64,000 nucleotides of DNA from Branchiostoma floridae (taxonomy: Eukaryota > Chordata > Leptocardii > Amphioxiformes > Branchiostomatidae): assembly GCF_000003815.2 (NCBI RefSeq), contig NC_049991.1, forward strand, positions 736,828-800,827, written 5' to 3'. The position numbers and the translations under genes are program-made. Below the pieces are notes generated by a model, which made no database searches, was not told the origin of the DNA, and saw only the letters and a list, made by a program, of their open reading frames with translations. Below, in pieces: positions 37,301 through 40,520 of this stretch; the stretch's first letter is position 1; every line of letters begins with the position of its first letter.

Positions 37301-38426
37301 AGAATTCTGGTGCTCACTGTTTATGTTCCTTTCTCTCAGTGGCTCTGCTAACCAGTTCATCAGCCTCTACACCTTAAACGGGGAAAACATCAGCACCATC
37401 AAGTACCACGATGGCTTCATGGGACAGAGAATAGGACCAATCAGCTGCCTGGCTTTCCATCCACACTGGGTGAGAAAGACAATAATTCATCACCTCATAT
37501 TTCTGTATACTAGGGTGGGTACCGGTACAGAAAATTCAGGTCCGGTTCAGGTCCAGAGGATCAGGTCCGGACCTGAACCTGGACCAAATTCAGTATGTGA
37601 TAGGTTGTTAAGGGGTTATACTGAAAACAATGGTCCATTTTGCTACAAAGAAATCTGTTTTGTGGAGTATTTGACTCCCACTGGCAGTTTGAAATCCTAC
37701 AAGGCTAAAGATTGACTGTAAAACTTGGTAGGAATGACTATGGACTCTACTCTACTTTGTTCGTTTATGTTCTTTGACCGGTAAGCCCTCAAATGTGTGA
37801 ATGCCTGATCATATAATCTGTTCATTTTCCAATAGGTCCAACATCCAGTCCATCCAATTTTTTCAGGTCCGTTTTTTCCGGACCGGTCCAATAAGAAAAA
37901 ATGGTTTTGTACCCACCCCTGCTGTATACAGCTATGCAGGTTAATTAGGCACACATTTGGGATGGCATCTCTCCGTCTGGGATACTCAAGCTCCCTAAAA
38001 AGAATTCAGTTATGACATGGGATAAGCAAGTCTGAAAAGTTGGTACTTCGTCTAACGCTGTTTGTTATAAAGTTTGGTAGATGGTCTTGTAATAGAAATA
38101 TGACTTGAAATGGGNNNNNNNNNNNNNNNNNNNNNNNNNNNNNNNNNNNNNNNNNNNNNNNNNNNNNNNNNNNNNNNNNNNNNNNNNNNNNNNNNNNNNN
38201 NNNNNNNNNNNNNNNNNNNNNNNNNNNNNNNNNNNNNNNNNNNNNNNNNNNNNNNNNNNNNNNNNNNNNNNNNNNNNNNNNNNNNNNNNNNNNNNNNNNN
38301 NNNNNNNNNNNNNNNNNNNNNNNNNNNNNNNNNNNNNNNNNNNNNNNNNNNNNNNNNNNNNNNNNNNNNNNNNNNNNNNNNNNNNNNGTTCTGTCTGTTT
38401 ATGGGGAACGGAAACAGAAACAGTGA
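1292..38426 (+). CDS. RPTOR: RPTOR (raptor), 31 exons, 5' end missing
   Basis: Raptor is the mTOR complex 1 scaffold. It binds mTOR, recruits TOS-motif substrates such as S6K and 4E-BP, and links the kinase to Rag GTPases on lysosomes. Reading through the exons gives about 1,221 codons that match my recollection of vertebrate raptor nearly end to end. The segments, in order, are the RNC caspase-like domain with HYNGHG and YDCSNAG, a helical repeat core (for example [15 protein letters not shown]), a low-complexity Ser-rich linker, and a WD40 C-terminus ending [10 protein letters not shown]-stop. Splice phases agree at every junction through exon 30. Human raptor is 1,335 residues, so roughly the first 140 residues are absent: they lie upstream or in the gap at 800-1035. 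Part of exon 19 and the start of the last exon are hidden in N runs. Codons of the linker diverge most, as expected. Identity is very secure; exact ends of exons 17 and 19 are less so. Confidence 0.97.
1373..1720. other. RPTOR intron 1
   Basis: No element with clear ends. A perfect short palindrome, TGGCAATAGTTGCTATTGCCA, sits at 1553-1573, following ACAATAAAACCGTAGCCA. A near copy of that lead-in recurs at 55698, which suggests the end of a dispersed repeat. Confidence 0.5.
1721..1811 (+). CDS. RPTOR: RPTOR exon 2: RNC domain, Cys motif
   Basis: 30 codons plus one base; donor GCTG|GTAATG. It encodes [18 protein letters not shown] then SNAG. The cysteine codon at 1799-1801 is the partner of the exon 1 histidine in the caspase-like fold. 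In known raptor structures this dyad is present but no protease activity is established. Confidence 0.97.
1918..2133. mobile_element. Half copy of the AACGCTAGTTCACCT foldback MITE family
   Basis: The piece from GTGTGAAACCACCGACTTGATATCCC to GATATAGGTTACCCAACAG...GAACTAACGTTAC matches the right arm of the elements at 23221, 27075 and 33829. The left arm is missing, and the middle holds unrelated sequence. Confidence 0.6.
2134..2463. other. RPTOR intron 2, remainder
   Basis: Nothing recognised. It ends in a T-rich tract and the CAG acceptor of exon 3. Confidence 0.5.
2464..2519 (+). CDS. RPTOR: RPTOR exon 3
   Basis: 56 bases finishing the split Gly codon, then [18 protein letters not shown]. 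It matches the human segment around VKSFKQFALQREQELE. Donor GAG|GTACTG, phase 0. Confidence 0.95.
2692..2971. mobile_element. MITE with GAATAAAGAGACTTGT ends
   Basis: The left end AATAAAGAGACTTGTCAC and right end GTTGTGAGTCTCTTCATTC are inverted relatives, as are the inner TTCACAC/GTGTGAA blocks. A second copy is at 22827-23175. Both are followed by TACCAACCTGATGAAACTGT, so the true right border is probably near 2998, about 21 bp before exon 4. Confidence 0.65.
3020..3201 (+). CDS. RPTOR: RPTOR exon 4
   Basis: 60 codons plus two bases of the split Trp. It contains [17 protein letters not shown] and [17 protein letters not shown], nearly identical to human raptor. The acceptor is unusually close to the upstream MITE, with only a short T-rich tract (GGATCTTTTTGGATGCAG). 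Confidence 0.96.
3202..3976. other. RPTOR intron 4
   Basis: No recognisable element. Short open frames here have no protein-like composition and lack splice support. Confidence 0.5.
3977..4036 (+). CDS. RPTOR: RPTOR exon 5
   Basis: Completes Trp, then [19 protein letters not shown] and two bases of Lys. The donor is GAA|GTGAGT, not the GT one base later, because only this choice keeps the [12 protein letters not shown] junction with exon 6. Confidence 0.94.
4068..4487. mobile_element. Foldback element with 14-bp flanking direct repeats
   Basis: CATGTAGATACATA stands at both ends (4068-4081 and 4474-4487). Inside, GTTACACAATTCTAAGACC and GGTCTTAGAAATTGTAAC (4084 and 4438) form the outer arms of a long inverted repeat. 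The arms include the complementary CAGCAAAGGGTCAAAGGTGC and GCACCTTTGACCCTTTGCTG. A half copy with the same asymmetric right tail is at 15833-16262. Confidence 0.7.
4815..5085 (-). mobile_element. tRNA-derived SINE
   Basis: On the minus strand the head reads GGTGCAATGGCCGAGTGGGT (A box) and then GAGTTCGATCC (B box), as in a Leu/Ser-type tRNA. A non-tRNA body follows and runs leftward to about 4815. No clear terminator or target duplication was found. Confidence 0.7.
5354..5454 (+). CDS. RPTOR: RPTOR exon 6
   Basis: Encodes [19 protein letters not shown] then [14 protein letters not shown], the most conserved stretch of the RNC domain. Acceptor TAG, donor AGAG|GTCAGT; ends with one base of the next codon. 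Confidence 0.97.
5610..7596 (+). mobile_element. 5'-truncated non-LTR retrotransposon (RTE-like), with nested SINE
   Basis: A perfect 10-bp target duplication, ATTAAACATG, borders it (5600-5609 and 7597-7606). The 3' end is a GATGATGATGAT tail. The reading runs through reverse transcriptase blocks: [61 protein letters not shown], the catalytic DFADDLAL, and the thumb FKYLGSSI and LYGSETWTL. It begins inside the RT domain, so the endonuclease is missing. A SINE splits it at 5982-6487. It is dead: an in-frame TGA at 6792-6794 (a probable CGA change) and a frameshift near 6990-7020. It lies in RPTOR intron 6, in sense orientation. Confidence 0.93.
5982..6487 (+). mobile_element. Composite tRNA-SINE nested in the LINE
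   Basis: The LINE target ATTGCTGTTTGT is duplicated on both sides (5970-5981 and 6488-6499). The head has TGGCACGATCGG as A box and GGTTCAAATCC as B box at about 6038. The body contains GGAAAGGCACTTTACACGAC, shared with reverse copies at 14108-14250 and 56160-56335. About 500 bp is long for a tRNA-SINE, and the 3' part (6360-6480) may be a second module. Confidence 0.88.
7607..8065. other. RPTOR intron 6, right part
   Basis: Holds a short (GTGA)n run at about 7997-8022 and AT-rich sequence. No other element was recognised. Confidence 0.5.
8066..8210 (+). CDS. RPTOR: RPTOR exon 7
   Basis: Encodes [19 protein letters not shown] then [20 protein letters not shown] and two bases of Trp. Matches human almost residue for residue. 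Donor ATGTG|GTTAGT. Confidence 0.97.
8656..8731 (+). CDS. RPTOR: RPTOR exon 8
   Basis: Encodes [19 protein letters not shown] and DDGAAYR. Donor AGA|GTGAGT, phase 0. A MITE begins 18 bp after the exon end. Confidence 0.96.
8750..8985. mobile_element. piggyBac-type MITE, 236 bp
   Basis: TTAA target duplications at 8746-8749 and 8986-8989. Terminal inverted repeats are CCCTTAAACTGCCA and TGGCAGTTTAAGGG. TTAA targets and CCC-type ends define piggyBac. No transposase is present. Confidence 0.88.
9181..10747. mobile_element. Non-autonomous Tc1/mariner-type element, 1.57 kb
   Basis: TA dinucleotides flank it (9179-9180 and 10748-10749). The ends are CAGTGAAACCTG and CAGGTTTCACTG, with subterminal ATAGGGGCCACCTG repeats at both ends. 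No frame resembles a DDE transposase, so it is a deletion derivative or a filler-carrying element. A remnant of the same family's end is at 58235-58310. Confidence 0.82.
10921..11022 (+). CDS. RPTOR: RPTOR exon 9
   Basis: 34 codons, [19 protein letters not shown] then [15 protein letters not shown]; donor CAG|GTGGGA. Matches the human [16 protein letters not shown] segment. Confidence 0.97.
11023..11654. other. RPTOR intron 9
   Basis: No repeat with defined ends. AT-rich, with nothing protein-like. Confidence 0.5.
11655..11738 (+). CDS. RPTOR: RPTOR exon 10, with donor copied into a minisatellite
   Basis: 28 codons, [19 protein letters not shown] then DLGPWAVSL, helical core. The last 12 bases, GCAGTCAGCCTG (A-V-S-L), and the donor GTTAGT are repeated with a 29-bp period just downstream. 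Confidence 0.96.
11727..11804 (+). repeat. Splice-donor minisatellite, proximal block (29-bp unit)
   Basis: About 2.5 units. Each has the exon tail CAGTCAGCCTG, then GTTAGTACTGTTCTA. The first unit begins inside exon 10, so the real splice donor is unit one. The array resumes at 13649, after a hAT insertion. Confidence 0.92.
11805..13648. mobile_element. hAT-type element, 1,844 bp, inserted in the minisatellite
   Basis: Perfect terminal inverted repeats: CAGCGTTCCCGCCAGG on the left and CCTGGCGGGAACGCTG on the right. The 8-bp target duplication is GTTATTAC (11797-11804) and GTTAGTAC (13649-13656), one mismatch, and GTTAGTAC is part of the minisatellite unit. The right end carries a GC-rich block with GCCCCCGGACCCCCCTAGAA and GGCGCTCAATA, shared with the short hAT MITEs at 17961 and 29813. 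No frame looks like a hAT transposase. Confidence 0.88.
13649..14075 (+). repeat. Splice-donor minisatellite, distal block (about 15 units of 29 bp)
   Basis: Units alternate between GCAGTCAGCCTG and GCAGTCAGCTTG before GTTAGTACTGTTCTATA. All but the edge copies keep a G|GTTAGT donor-like junction. It is nearly homogeneous, which implies recent expansion. Confidence 0.93.
14108..14250 (-). mobile_element. SINE body fragment
   Basis: On the minus strand it reads CCGATCTTGTGCCCTTGAGA then AAGACACTTTACACGGCTTG and a stretch ending in TAGCTTTGTC. This is homologous to the body of the SINE at 6058-6140. The tRNA head is missing. Confidence 0.65.
14406..15175. repeat. 43-bp minisatellite, about 18 units
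   Basis: The spacing of GTGTTCA is 43 bp (14406, 14449, 14492). Units contain TTCAGCACCAGGGACAGGT, then GTGTTTACCTGTGTGTGGATG. Because 43 is not a multiple of three and units lack stops, all three frames stay open, giving false Cys/Val/Trp-rich ORFs. About eight units carry TGTTTAC, a forkhead-type core, and ACAGGT...ACCTGT forms a small dyad. Confidence 0.93.
15394..15504 (+). CDS. RPTOR: RPTOR exon 11
   Basis: 37 codons, [20 protein letters not shown] then [17 protein letters not shown]; identical to human as I recall it. Donor AGT|GTGAGT. Confidence 0.98.
15833..16262. mobile_element. Copy of the 4068 foldback element, interrupted by a gap
   Basis: The left part, from AAACCTTATATCCATACACA through CAGCAAAGGGTCAAGGGTGC, matches 4100-4250. 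The piece right of the N run (CATAATGCTGACTACGTCAC) matches the tail at 4438-4460. The N run at 16130-16229 hides the middle. Confidence 0.65.
16302..16376 (+). CDS. RPTOR: RPTOR exon 12
   Basis: 25 codons, [19 protein letters not shown] then ADPYMP; donor CCT|GTAAGT. Confidence 0.98.
16678..16743 (+). CDS. RPTOR: RPTOR exon 13
   Basis: 22 codons, [19 protein letters not shown] then NGQ; donor CAG|GTACAA. Human has AEHRTMTAFILAVIVNSYHTGQ. Confidence 0.97.
16744..17118. other. RPTOR intron 13
   Basis: Contains an impure (TG)n stretch at about 16980-17022. Nothing else recognised. Confidence 0.5.
17119..17310 (+). CDS. RPTOR: RPTOR exon 14
   Basis: 64 codons from [18 protein letters not shown] through [19 protein letters not shown]. 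Helical core; strongly conserved. Donor GAG|GTCAGT. Confidence 0.98.
17311..17960. other. RPTOR intron 14, left part
   Basis: No defined element. The open frames on the minus strand at 17503-17893 are not protein-like. Confidence 0.5.
17961..18309. mobile_element. hAT-type MITE, 349 bp, beside a splice acceptor
   Basis: The ends CAGGGTTGTAGCCAGC and GCTGGCTACAACTCTG pair. The 8-bp target duplication is CATTAACC (17953-17960) and CATTAATC (18310-18317), one mismatch. It ends 17 bp before exon 15. A sibling lies at 29813. Confidence 0.85.
18327..18467 (+). CDS. RPTOR: RPTOR exon 15
   Basis: 47 codons, [20 protein letters not shown] then [20 protein letters not shown] and GAVIVRK. Donor AAG|GTTTGT. 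The region between acceptor and MITE is only CATTAATCCCACTTCAG, so the branch site must lie in the MITE. Confidence 0.97.
18869..19423. mobile_element. Harbinger-like MITE, 555 bp
   Basis: The ends AGCTAAGGGCACAACCC and GGGTTGTGCCCTTAGCT are exact complements. TTA lies outside both ends, as in PIF/Harbinger target duplications. The sibling is at 29277-29566. Confidence 0.75.
19424..19812. other. RPTOR intron 15, right part
   Basis: Contains minus-strand text around 19600-19790 ([19 protein letters not shown] and [14 protein letters not shown]) that resembles the C-terminal part of a LINE ORF. Too short to classify firmly. Confidence 0.45.
19813..19999 (+). CDS. RPTOR: RPTOR exon 16
   Basis: 62 codons plus one base: [20 protein letters not shown] then [19 protein letters not shown], leading into the variable Ser/Gly linker. 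A second possible donor, CTG|GTGGGT at 19945, would shorten the linker and is an alternative-splicing candidate. Confidence 0.93.
20000..20873. other. RPTOR intron 16 with a 100-N gap
   Basis: Nothing recognised on either side of the N run at 20689-20788. Confidence 0.5.
20874..20975 (+). CDS. RPTOR: RPTOR exon 17 (NAGNAG acceptor)
   Basis: Linker segment [16 protein letters not shown] then [13 protein letters not shown]. The acceptor reads ATGCAGCAG, so the exon may start at 20874 or 20877 and differ by one alanine. Sequence is poorly conserved, but phase, donor (GTG|GTAAGG) and position fit the human RDSPCTPRLRSVSSYG region. Confidence 0.8.
21285..21550 (+). pseudogene. LINE ORF C-terminal fragment
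   Basis: The translation has [20 protein letters not shown] then LKDRYTW, a stop, [13 protein letters not shown], and near the end [19 protein letters not shown]. The CxxC...H...C plus HNSVL-like layout is the usual C-terminus of one class of animal LINEs. It is decayed and lies in RPTOR intron 17. Confidence 0.6.
21672..21946 (+). CDS. RPTOR: RPTOR exon 18, linker with AMPK-type site
   Basis: 91 codons: a Ser-rich run, then [20 protein letters not shown] and [18 protein letters not shown]. The serine codon at 21803-21805 sits in [10 protein letters not shown], with Arg at -3, Ile at -5 and Val at +4. This corresponds to human Ser792 (MRRASSYSSL). Donor AAG|GTTTGT. Confidence 0.96.
21947..22630. 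other. RPTOR intron 18
   Basis: A 146-codon open frame runs antisense at 22223-22663 and overlaps the next exon. It has a plausible composition in part ([20 protein letters not shown]) but no recognised family. Confidence 0.4.
22631..22812 (+). CDS. RPTOR: RPTOR exon 19, partly in a gap
   Basis: The text left of the gap reads [20 protein letters not shown], matching human RVLDTSSLTQSAPASPT; right of it DKVDRD joins exon 20 in phase. The frame stays open across 100 N. The obvious acceptor CACAG at 22614 gives a frameshift, so I use CCCAG at 22630. A hidden microexon is the alternative. Donor ACAG|GTGAAA. Confidence 0.75.
22827..23175. mobile_element. MITE with GAATAAAGAGACTTGT ends, second copy
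   Basis: The left end is TGAATAAAGAGACTTGTTAC and the right end is GTAACAAAAGTCTCATTATTCA. It starts 15 bp after the exon 19 donor. A shared downstream block, TACCAACCTGATGAAACTGT, follows at 23196. Confidence 0.7.
23221..23452. mobile_element. Foldback MITE, AACGCTAGTTCACCT family
   Basis: Both arms carry GGTAACCTATATCCG or its complement, GGTTACCTGCGGATATAGG. Inner arms GGACATCATGTAAACGGACG and CGTCCGTCGAAATGATGTCC also pair. Copies are at 27075 and 33829. Confidence 0.75.
23453..24392. other. RPTOR intron 19, right part
   Basis: No element with clear ends was found. The sequence is mixed, with no repeat arms. Confidence 0.5.
24393..24579 (+). CDS. RPTOR: RPTOR exon 20
   Basis: Pro-rich linker, [20 protein letters not shown] then [18 protein letters not shown], ending [16 protein letters not shown]. 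The last part matches human RTRKMFDKGPE. Donor TCG|GTAAGT. Confidence 0.95.
24580..25040. repeat. RPTOR intron 20, octamer-bearing repeat piece
   Basis: Contains TTATGCAAATTAGGAC, ATTTGCATAATCC and TATTTGCATAATCACC within about 200 bp, like the family at 61620-61930. No termini are visible. Confidence 0.5.
25041..25142 (+). CDS. RPTOR: RPTOR exon 21
   Basis: 34 codons, [20 protein letters not shown] then [14 protein letters not shown]. The acidic run precedes the conserved FCDWSARYFAQPVMK block of human raptor. Donor AAG|GTAAGT. Confidence 0.97.
25143..26075. other. RPTOR intron 21
   Basis: AT-rich; I find no repeat ends, RNA gene or exon. Confidence 0.55.
26076..26184 (+). CDS. RPTOR: RPTOR exon 22
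   Basis: [20 protein letters not shown] then [16 protein letters not shown] plus one base. Matches human IPEEHD...EREWRFLRNSRVRRQAQ. Donor GCAG|GTACAG. Confidence 0.96.
26185..26870. other. RPTOR intron 22
   Basis: GTTACTCAAGCAACTGGATAT at about 26576 is shared with 46418, so a dispersed repeat passes through. Nothing else is defined. Confidence 0.45.
26871..26985 (+). CDS. RPTOR: RPTOR exon 23: start of WD40 domain
   Basis: [20 protein letters not shown] then [18 protein letters not shown] and two bases. First blade of the C-terminal propeller. Donor ATCAG|GTCTGT. Confidence 0.97.
27075..27294. mobile_element. Foldback MITE, AACGCTAGTTCACCT family
   Basis: The ends AACACTAGTTCACCTTTAT and AAAGGTGAACTAGTGTT are complementary, and GTAACCTATATCC pairs with GGATATAGGTTAC. 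Confidence 0.8.
27295..27985. other. RPTOR intron 23, middle
   Basis: Contains a short direct duplication, CAATGCCATTGACTTTGA, at about 27919 and 27942. No element was recognised. Confidence 0.5.
28043..28107 (+). promoter_or_regulatory. tRNA-like Pol III A and B boxes in the left LTR
   Basis: TGGCCGAACGG (28043-28053) fits an A box and GGTTCGAATCC (28097-28107) fits the B box exactly; the spacing is within the tRNA-SINE range. A T-arm-like CGGGTTCGAATCCCG is present, but acceptor arms do not pair, so this is not a functional tRNA. Confidence 0.75.
28323..28387 (+). promoter_or_regulatory. tRNA-like Pol III A and B boxes in the right LTR
   Basis: The same motifs as in the left LTR, 280 bp further on, with no base change between the boxes. 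Confidence 0.75.
28487..28611 (+). CDS. RPTOR: RPTOR exon 24: WD40
   Basis: [20 protein letters not shown] then [19 protein letters not shown]. Matches human CFWDWEKGEKLDYFHNGN...VTAMEYLN. Donor CCG|GTCAGT. Confidence 0.96.
28612..29276. other. RPTOR intron 24, left part
   Basis: No defined element; a short ACAATACACAATTTACAGTT run at 28620. No exon signal. Confidence 0.5.
29277..29566. mobile_element. Harbinger-like MITE, 290 bp
   Basis: The ends AGCTAAGGGCGCAAACCGCC and GGCGGGTTGTGCCCTTAGCT pair with one or two changes. It is a shorter sibling of 18869-19423. Confidence 0.75.
29631..29738 (+). CDS. RPTOR: RPTOR exon 25: WD40
   Basis: [20 protein letters not shown] then [16 protein letters not shown] and one base; typical DDGAxRxW blade end. 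Donor AGAG|GTAAGG. Confidence 0.97.
29813..30164. mobile_element. hAT-type MITE, 352 bp
   Basis: The ends CAGGGTTGTAGCCAGC and GCTGGCTACAACCCT pair; the body matches 17961-18309. A clean target duplication is not visible. Confidence 0.8.
30179..30418 (-). mobile_element. RTE-like LINE 3' end with CAT/ATG tail
   Basis: TATATCAT lies on both sides (30171-30178 and 30419-30426). The (ATC)n run at the left is the element's tail on the minus strand. Minus-strand translation gives [19 protein letters not shown], the motif that ends many RTE/CR1-type ORFs. It abuts the hAT MITE. Confidence 0.75.
30506..30612 (+). CDS. RPTOR: RPTOR exon 26: WD40
   Basis: [20 protein letters not shown] then [16 protein letters not shown]. 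Matches human GMVVDWEQETGLLMSSGDVRIVRIWDT. Donor CAG|GTAACG. Confidence 0.98.
31010..32090 (+). mobile_element. CR1/L2-like LINE 3' part with open RT frame
   Basis: The frame reads [20 protein letters not shown], then [12 protein letters not shown] (the YxDD-box equivalent), [15 protein letters not shown], a thumb with [17 protein letters not shown] and [15 protein letters not shown], ending at 31885. About 290 codons are open with no stop. The 3' end has AATAAACC and a CATTCATTCA tail at about 32060-32078, as in CR1/L2 elements. It is 5'-truncated before the fingers, so inactive. Confidence 0.88.
32091..33379. other. Right part of the inverted-repeat segment
   Basis: TTGCTTGCGTAGCGCAAGTG hairpin text at 32343 and a GC-rich end near 33290-33370. 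Open frames here are short and not protein-like. Confidence 0.45.
33829..34035. mobile_element. Foldback MITE, AACGCTAGTTCACCT family
   Basis: The left end is AACGCTAGTTCACCTTTTTC; GGTAACCTATATCC pairs with ATATAGGTTACC; inner arms GTCGACGGACGTTAGTTTC and GAAACCAACGTCCGTAGAC pair. Confidence 0.78.
34208..34332. repeat. CACACA and (CTCACTCACTCTTA)n microsatellite
   Basis: An ACACAC run followed by 14-bp units of ACTCACTCACTCTT. Lies in RPTOR intron 26. Confidence 0.9.
34475..34605 (+). CDS. RPTOR: RPTOR exon 27: WD40
   Basis: [20 protein letters not shown] then [20 protein letters not shown] and PNE plus two bases. Donor AATG|GTCAGC. Confidence 0.97.
34990..35200. mobile_element. Tc1/mariner-type MITE, 211 bp
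   Basis: TA flanks (34988-34989 and 35201-35202). The ends CTGTAAATGCATTTAAGTTC and GAACATTTACAG are inverted; inner TTCGCGGTGGTTTTAAGT repeats occur. Confidence 0.85.
35450..35781. mobile_element. Long-arm foldback MITE, 332 bp, TA target
   Basis: TA lies at 35448-35449 and 35782-35783. The arms begin ACCTGGAATCCAGTCTACTC and end GAGTAGATTGGATTCCAGGT. Pairing continues inward through AGACTTTGCCCAGTGGGA and TCCCACTGGGCTAAAGTCT, so nearly the whole element folds. Confidence 0.85.
35877..35963 (+). CDS. RPTOR: RPTOR exon 28: WD40
   Basis: [20 protein letters not shown] then GSEGNIISA plus two bases; matches human CRVMTYREHTAWVVKASLQK. Donor CCAG|GTTGGA is a weak match to consensus. Confidence 0.96.
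35964..36601. other. RPTOR intron 28
   Basis: Scattered TACTGGTA and TACCGG motifs at 36110-36190, possibly a decayed element; no clear ends. Confidence 0.45.
36602..36718 (+). CDS. RPTOR: RPTOR exon 29: WD40
   Basis: [20 protein letters not shown] then [19 protein letters not shown]. Matches human VNGDVRIFDPRMPES...ALDIHPQADLIACG. Donor CATG|GTAAGC. Confidence 0.97.
36719..37339. other. RPTOR intron 29
   Basis: AT-rich; nothing recognised. Confidence 0.55.
37340..37469 (+). CDS. RPTOR: RPTOR exon 30: WD40
   Basis: [20 protein letters not shown] then [20 protein letters not shown] and HPHW; near-identical to human [24 protein letters not shown]. Donor TGG|GTGAGA, phase 0. Confidence 0.98.
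37511..37921. mobile_element. hAT-type MITE, 411 bp, perfect 8-bp duplication
   Basis: CTGTATAC stands on both sides (37503-37510 and 37922-37929). The ends TAGGGTGGGTAC and GTACCCACCCCTG are inverted. The interior repeats CAGGTCCGG/CCGGACCTG several times. It starts 42 bp after exon 30. Confidence 0.9.
38388..38426 (+). CDS. RPTOR: RPTOR exon 31, end of last exon
   Basis: Directly right of the N run, the frame reads [12 protein letters not shown] then TGA at 38424-38426. This matches the human end YISVYSVEKRVR-stop. The exon's left part and acceptor, expected to encode about ten residues such as the HLAVGSNDYY equivalent, lie in 38115-38387. Confidence 0.9.
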   Translation, partial: VLSVYGERKQKQ

Positions 38427-38979
38427 CATCATGCAGCTATGGACATGTTAGAATATTTACTGTACATCTAAATAAATGATATGAAAATGAGTTATGGGAC
38501 TTTATTTTCTCTAATGTTGATGATATTGAAACAAAAGAATAATTCTTAATAGCCTATTCTGGTTATCATCAAATATTTAAAGATGTAATCAATATACAAC
38601 ACTGTTTTTACTTACAGACAGGGTACGTTACAATTGGCCGGCAAAATGTTTTGTTTCTCTGGATCAGACCTTGTGAACCTCGGATTTTTAAAGAATGATA
38701 TCAAACATGACCTTCAATCTTCACATGTGTGGAGATGTTGCCCCAGTTCCAGTCTGTGATGTTTATGAATATTAATTGTTTAATTCAACATCAGAGCTGA
38801 AAACTCCTTTAGCAGAATTAGACATTTAAACAAATATTTCTCATTGAGAAAAAACTGTATGGTCTGTCTTCATAGTAATGTGTGATATGAAGTACATAGT
38901 GGAGGAAAGATCTGTTTATAAGGGGAGCCAACTACATTATGATATTGTTGAGCCTTCCTCCCCAGACAGCTCTAATAAA
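38427..38979 (+). other. RPTOR 3' UTR with poly(A) signals
   Basis: AATAAA occurs at 38471-38476 and 38974-38979. The second is followed by TG/GT-containing sequence within 40 bp and would give a UTR of about 570 bases. Which is used cannot be told from sequence alone. Confidence 0.6.
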
Positions 38980-39588
38980 AGAATATGAAATTTCATTGCC
39001 TGCAGTTCAGTGTTGTCTCACTAAGCTGCTATATATACAAAATGTAGGGCTGTCTGACTGGGAAGTCAAACTTCCCACCACTGAACACAGGCAACAGTAA
39101 CTGTACATATAGTTACATGATGCAACCATTGTGGCAATGATGTAAAGGTGTGTCAAACAACATCAATGAGATATATTAAAGTTTTCAAAAGATCTTCAGA
39201 ATTTCAAGTGTATTCTTGATGTATGACTGGATGTCTGACATAAATAAGAGGCATATATTTTTTTCTTGTATATCTTTTCTTCCTTGCAAAAATTCAACTT
39301 CCAGGAAGAAAATTATTCTATCCCCAAGAAAAAGTCACTTATCCATGGGACAAGAATGTTGAATTTTTTAGATATGTCATTGTCGTTTTTTTTTACTTTT
39401 CTTACATGATTAAGTTAGCCACTACCAGATTATCTTTCTTATCTTAAGAGTATAATTCTTATTGGGAACAATTTTTTTTGCCTCAAATACATTCTTAATC
39501 ATGAATTCTTTTCTTACTTCAGGAGCATGCTTTGCCTAGAAATGTTTTCCTACTTCTATTTCTACTCTTATCATGAAATAAGAAGCCC
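38980..39588. other. Intergenic AT-rich stretch
   Basis: No exon, repeat arms or RNA gene seen, up to the N run at 39589-39688. Confidence 0.5.
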
Positions 39589-39788
39589 NNNNNNNNNNNN
39601 NNNNNNNNNNNNNNNNNNNNNNNNNNNNNNNNNNNNNNNNNNNNNNNNNNNNNNNNNNNNNNNNNNNNNNNNNNNNNNNNNNNNNNNNGACAGTGTTCGT
39701 CAGGGCATGCTATTCGATCAGCAACTCGTACTATAGCTTCAATGTTTCCCTGTTCCACTGTATTCCTGGGCCCAAAGCTTATCGAAGA

Positions 39789-39968
39789 TCCAAGCAGAGG
39801 TTAGGCTCCGGCTGTTTTTTTTTACGTTTTTTTAGTCGTTTTTATCGGGCTTTCTATTTTTTTTATTTTATCTTGCTGTGTCAAAACCTAACTTCAAGAA
39901 AAATGACAAAATAGAAAGCCCGATAAAAACGACTTAAAAAAACAGCCGGAGCCTAACCTCTGCTTGGA
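39789..39968. mobile_element. Foldback MITE with CCAAGCAGAGGT ends
   Basis: The left TCCAAGCAGAGGTTAGGCTC and right GAGCCTAACCTCTGCTTGGA pair; inner arms GTCGTTTTTATCGGGCTTTC and GAAAGCCCGATAAAAACGAC are exact. Both this copy and the 57030 copy are followed by GAGTA, so the right border may lie a few bases further. Confidence 0.85.
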
Positions 39969-40229
39969 GAGTATATCAAAGAGCCTTCCAAGCAAATTTG
40001 TTTTTGCCAATGTATAACATTTGTTACTGATGGATGGGATGGATGGATAACATTTGTATCCCTTAAAGTTAGCATTAAGGGATACAAGTTGACCTTTGTC
40101 AAGAAAGTTGTGCTTATGTATGTAACGTTATATGTGTATGTATGTGTGTGTATGTTACATGTATGTGTATCGTCAGCATAAATCGAGAATGCCTGTATAC
40201 ATGTATTTGGTATACAGATTAGAGGTACT

Positions 40230-40520
40230 GCAGCGAAATTTCTGTTTGTGAATTGCCACGGTTATAATTTTTTAGTTTGTTAATTTCTCTTGGTGCAGAG
40301 AGTACATGTAGGTTTGGGCCCCTAAGATTATTTAGAATCGCAGAAGCCGGCTTTGTTTCAGAAAGAGAATAACCCAATGAAGAGGTTGACGGATCGTCAT
40401 GATTTTTGGTGTGTAGATGGCTTTAAGTAATGCACGTTATTATCATACTACAAATCGGGTGTTGTTGTCGGCAGCATAGAGTCCCAATGCATAACCAATT
40501 CAGTCTGCACCTTAATTCTG
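40230..40520 (+). repeat. Dispersed 'GACGGATCGTCATGATTTTTGGT' family, partial
   Basis: Shares GCCACGG...ATGATTTTT and the phrase AGAATAACCC...GGTGTGTAGATGG with 43360-43480, 51640-51830 and 63400-63600. Only part of the repeat is present. Confidence 0.55.
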
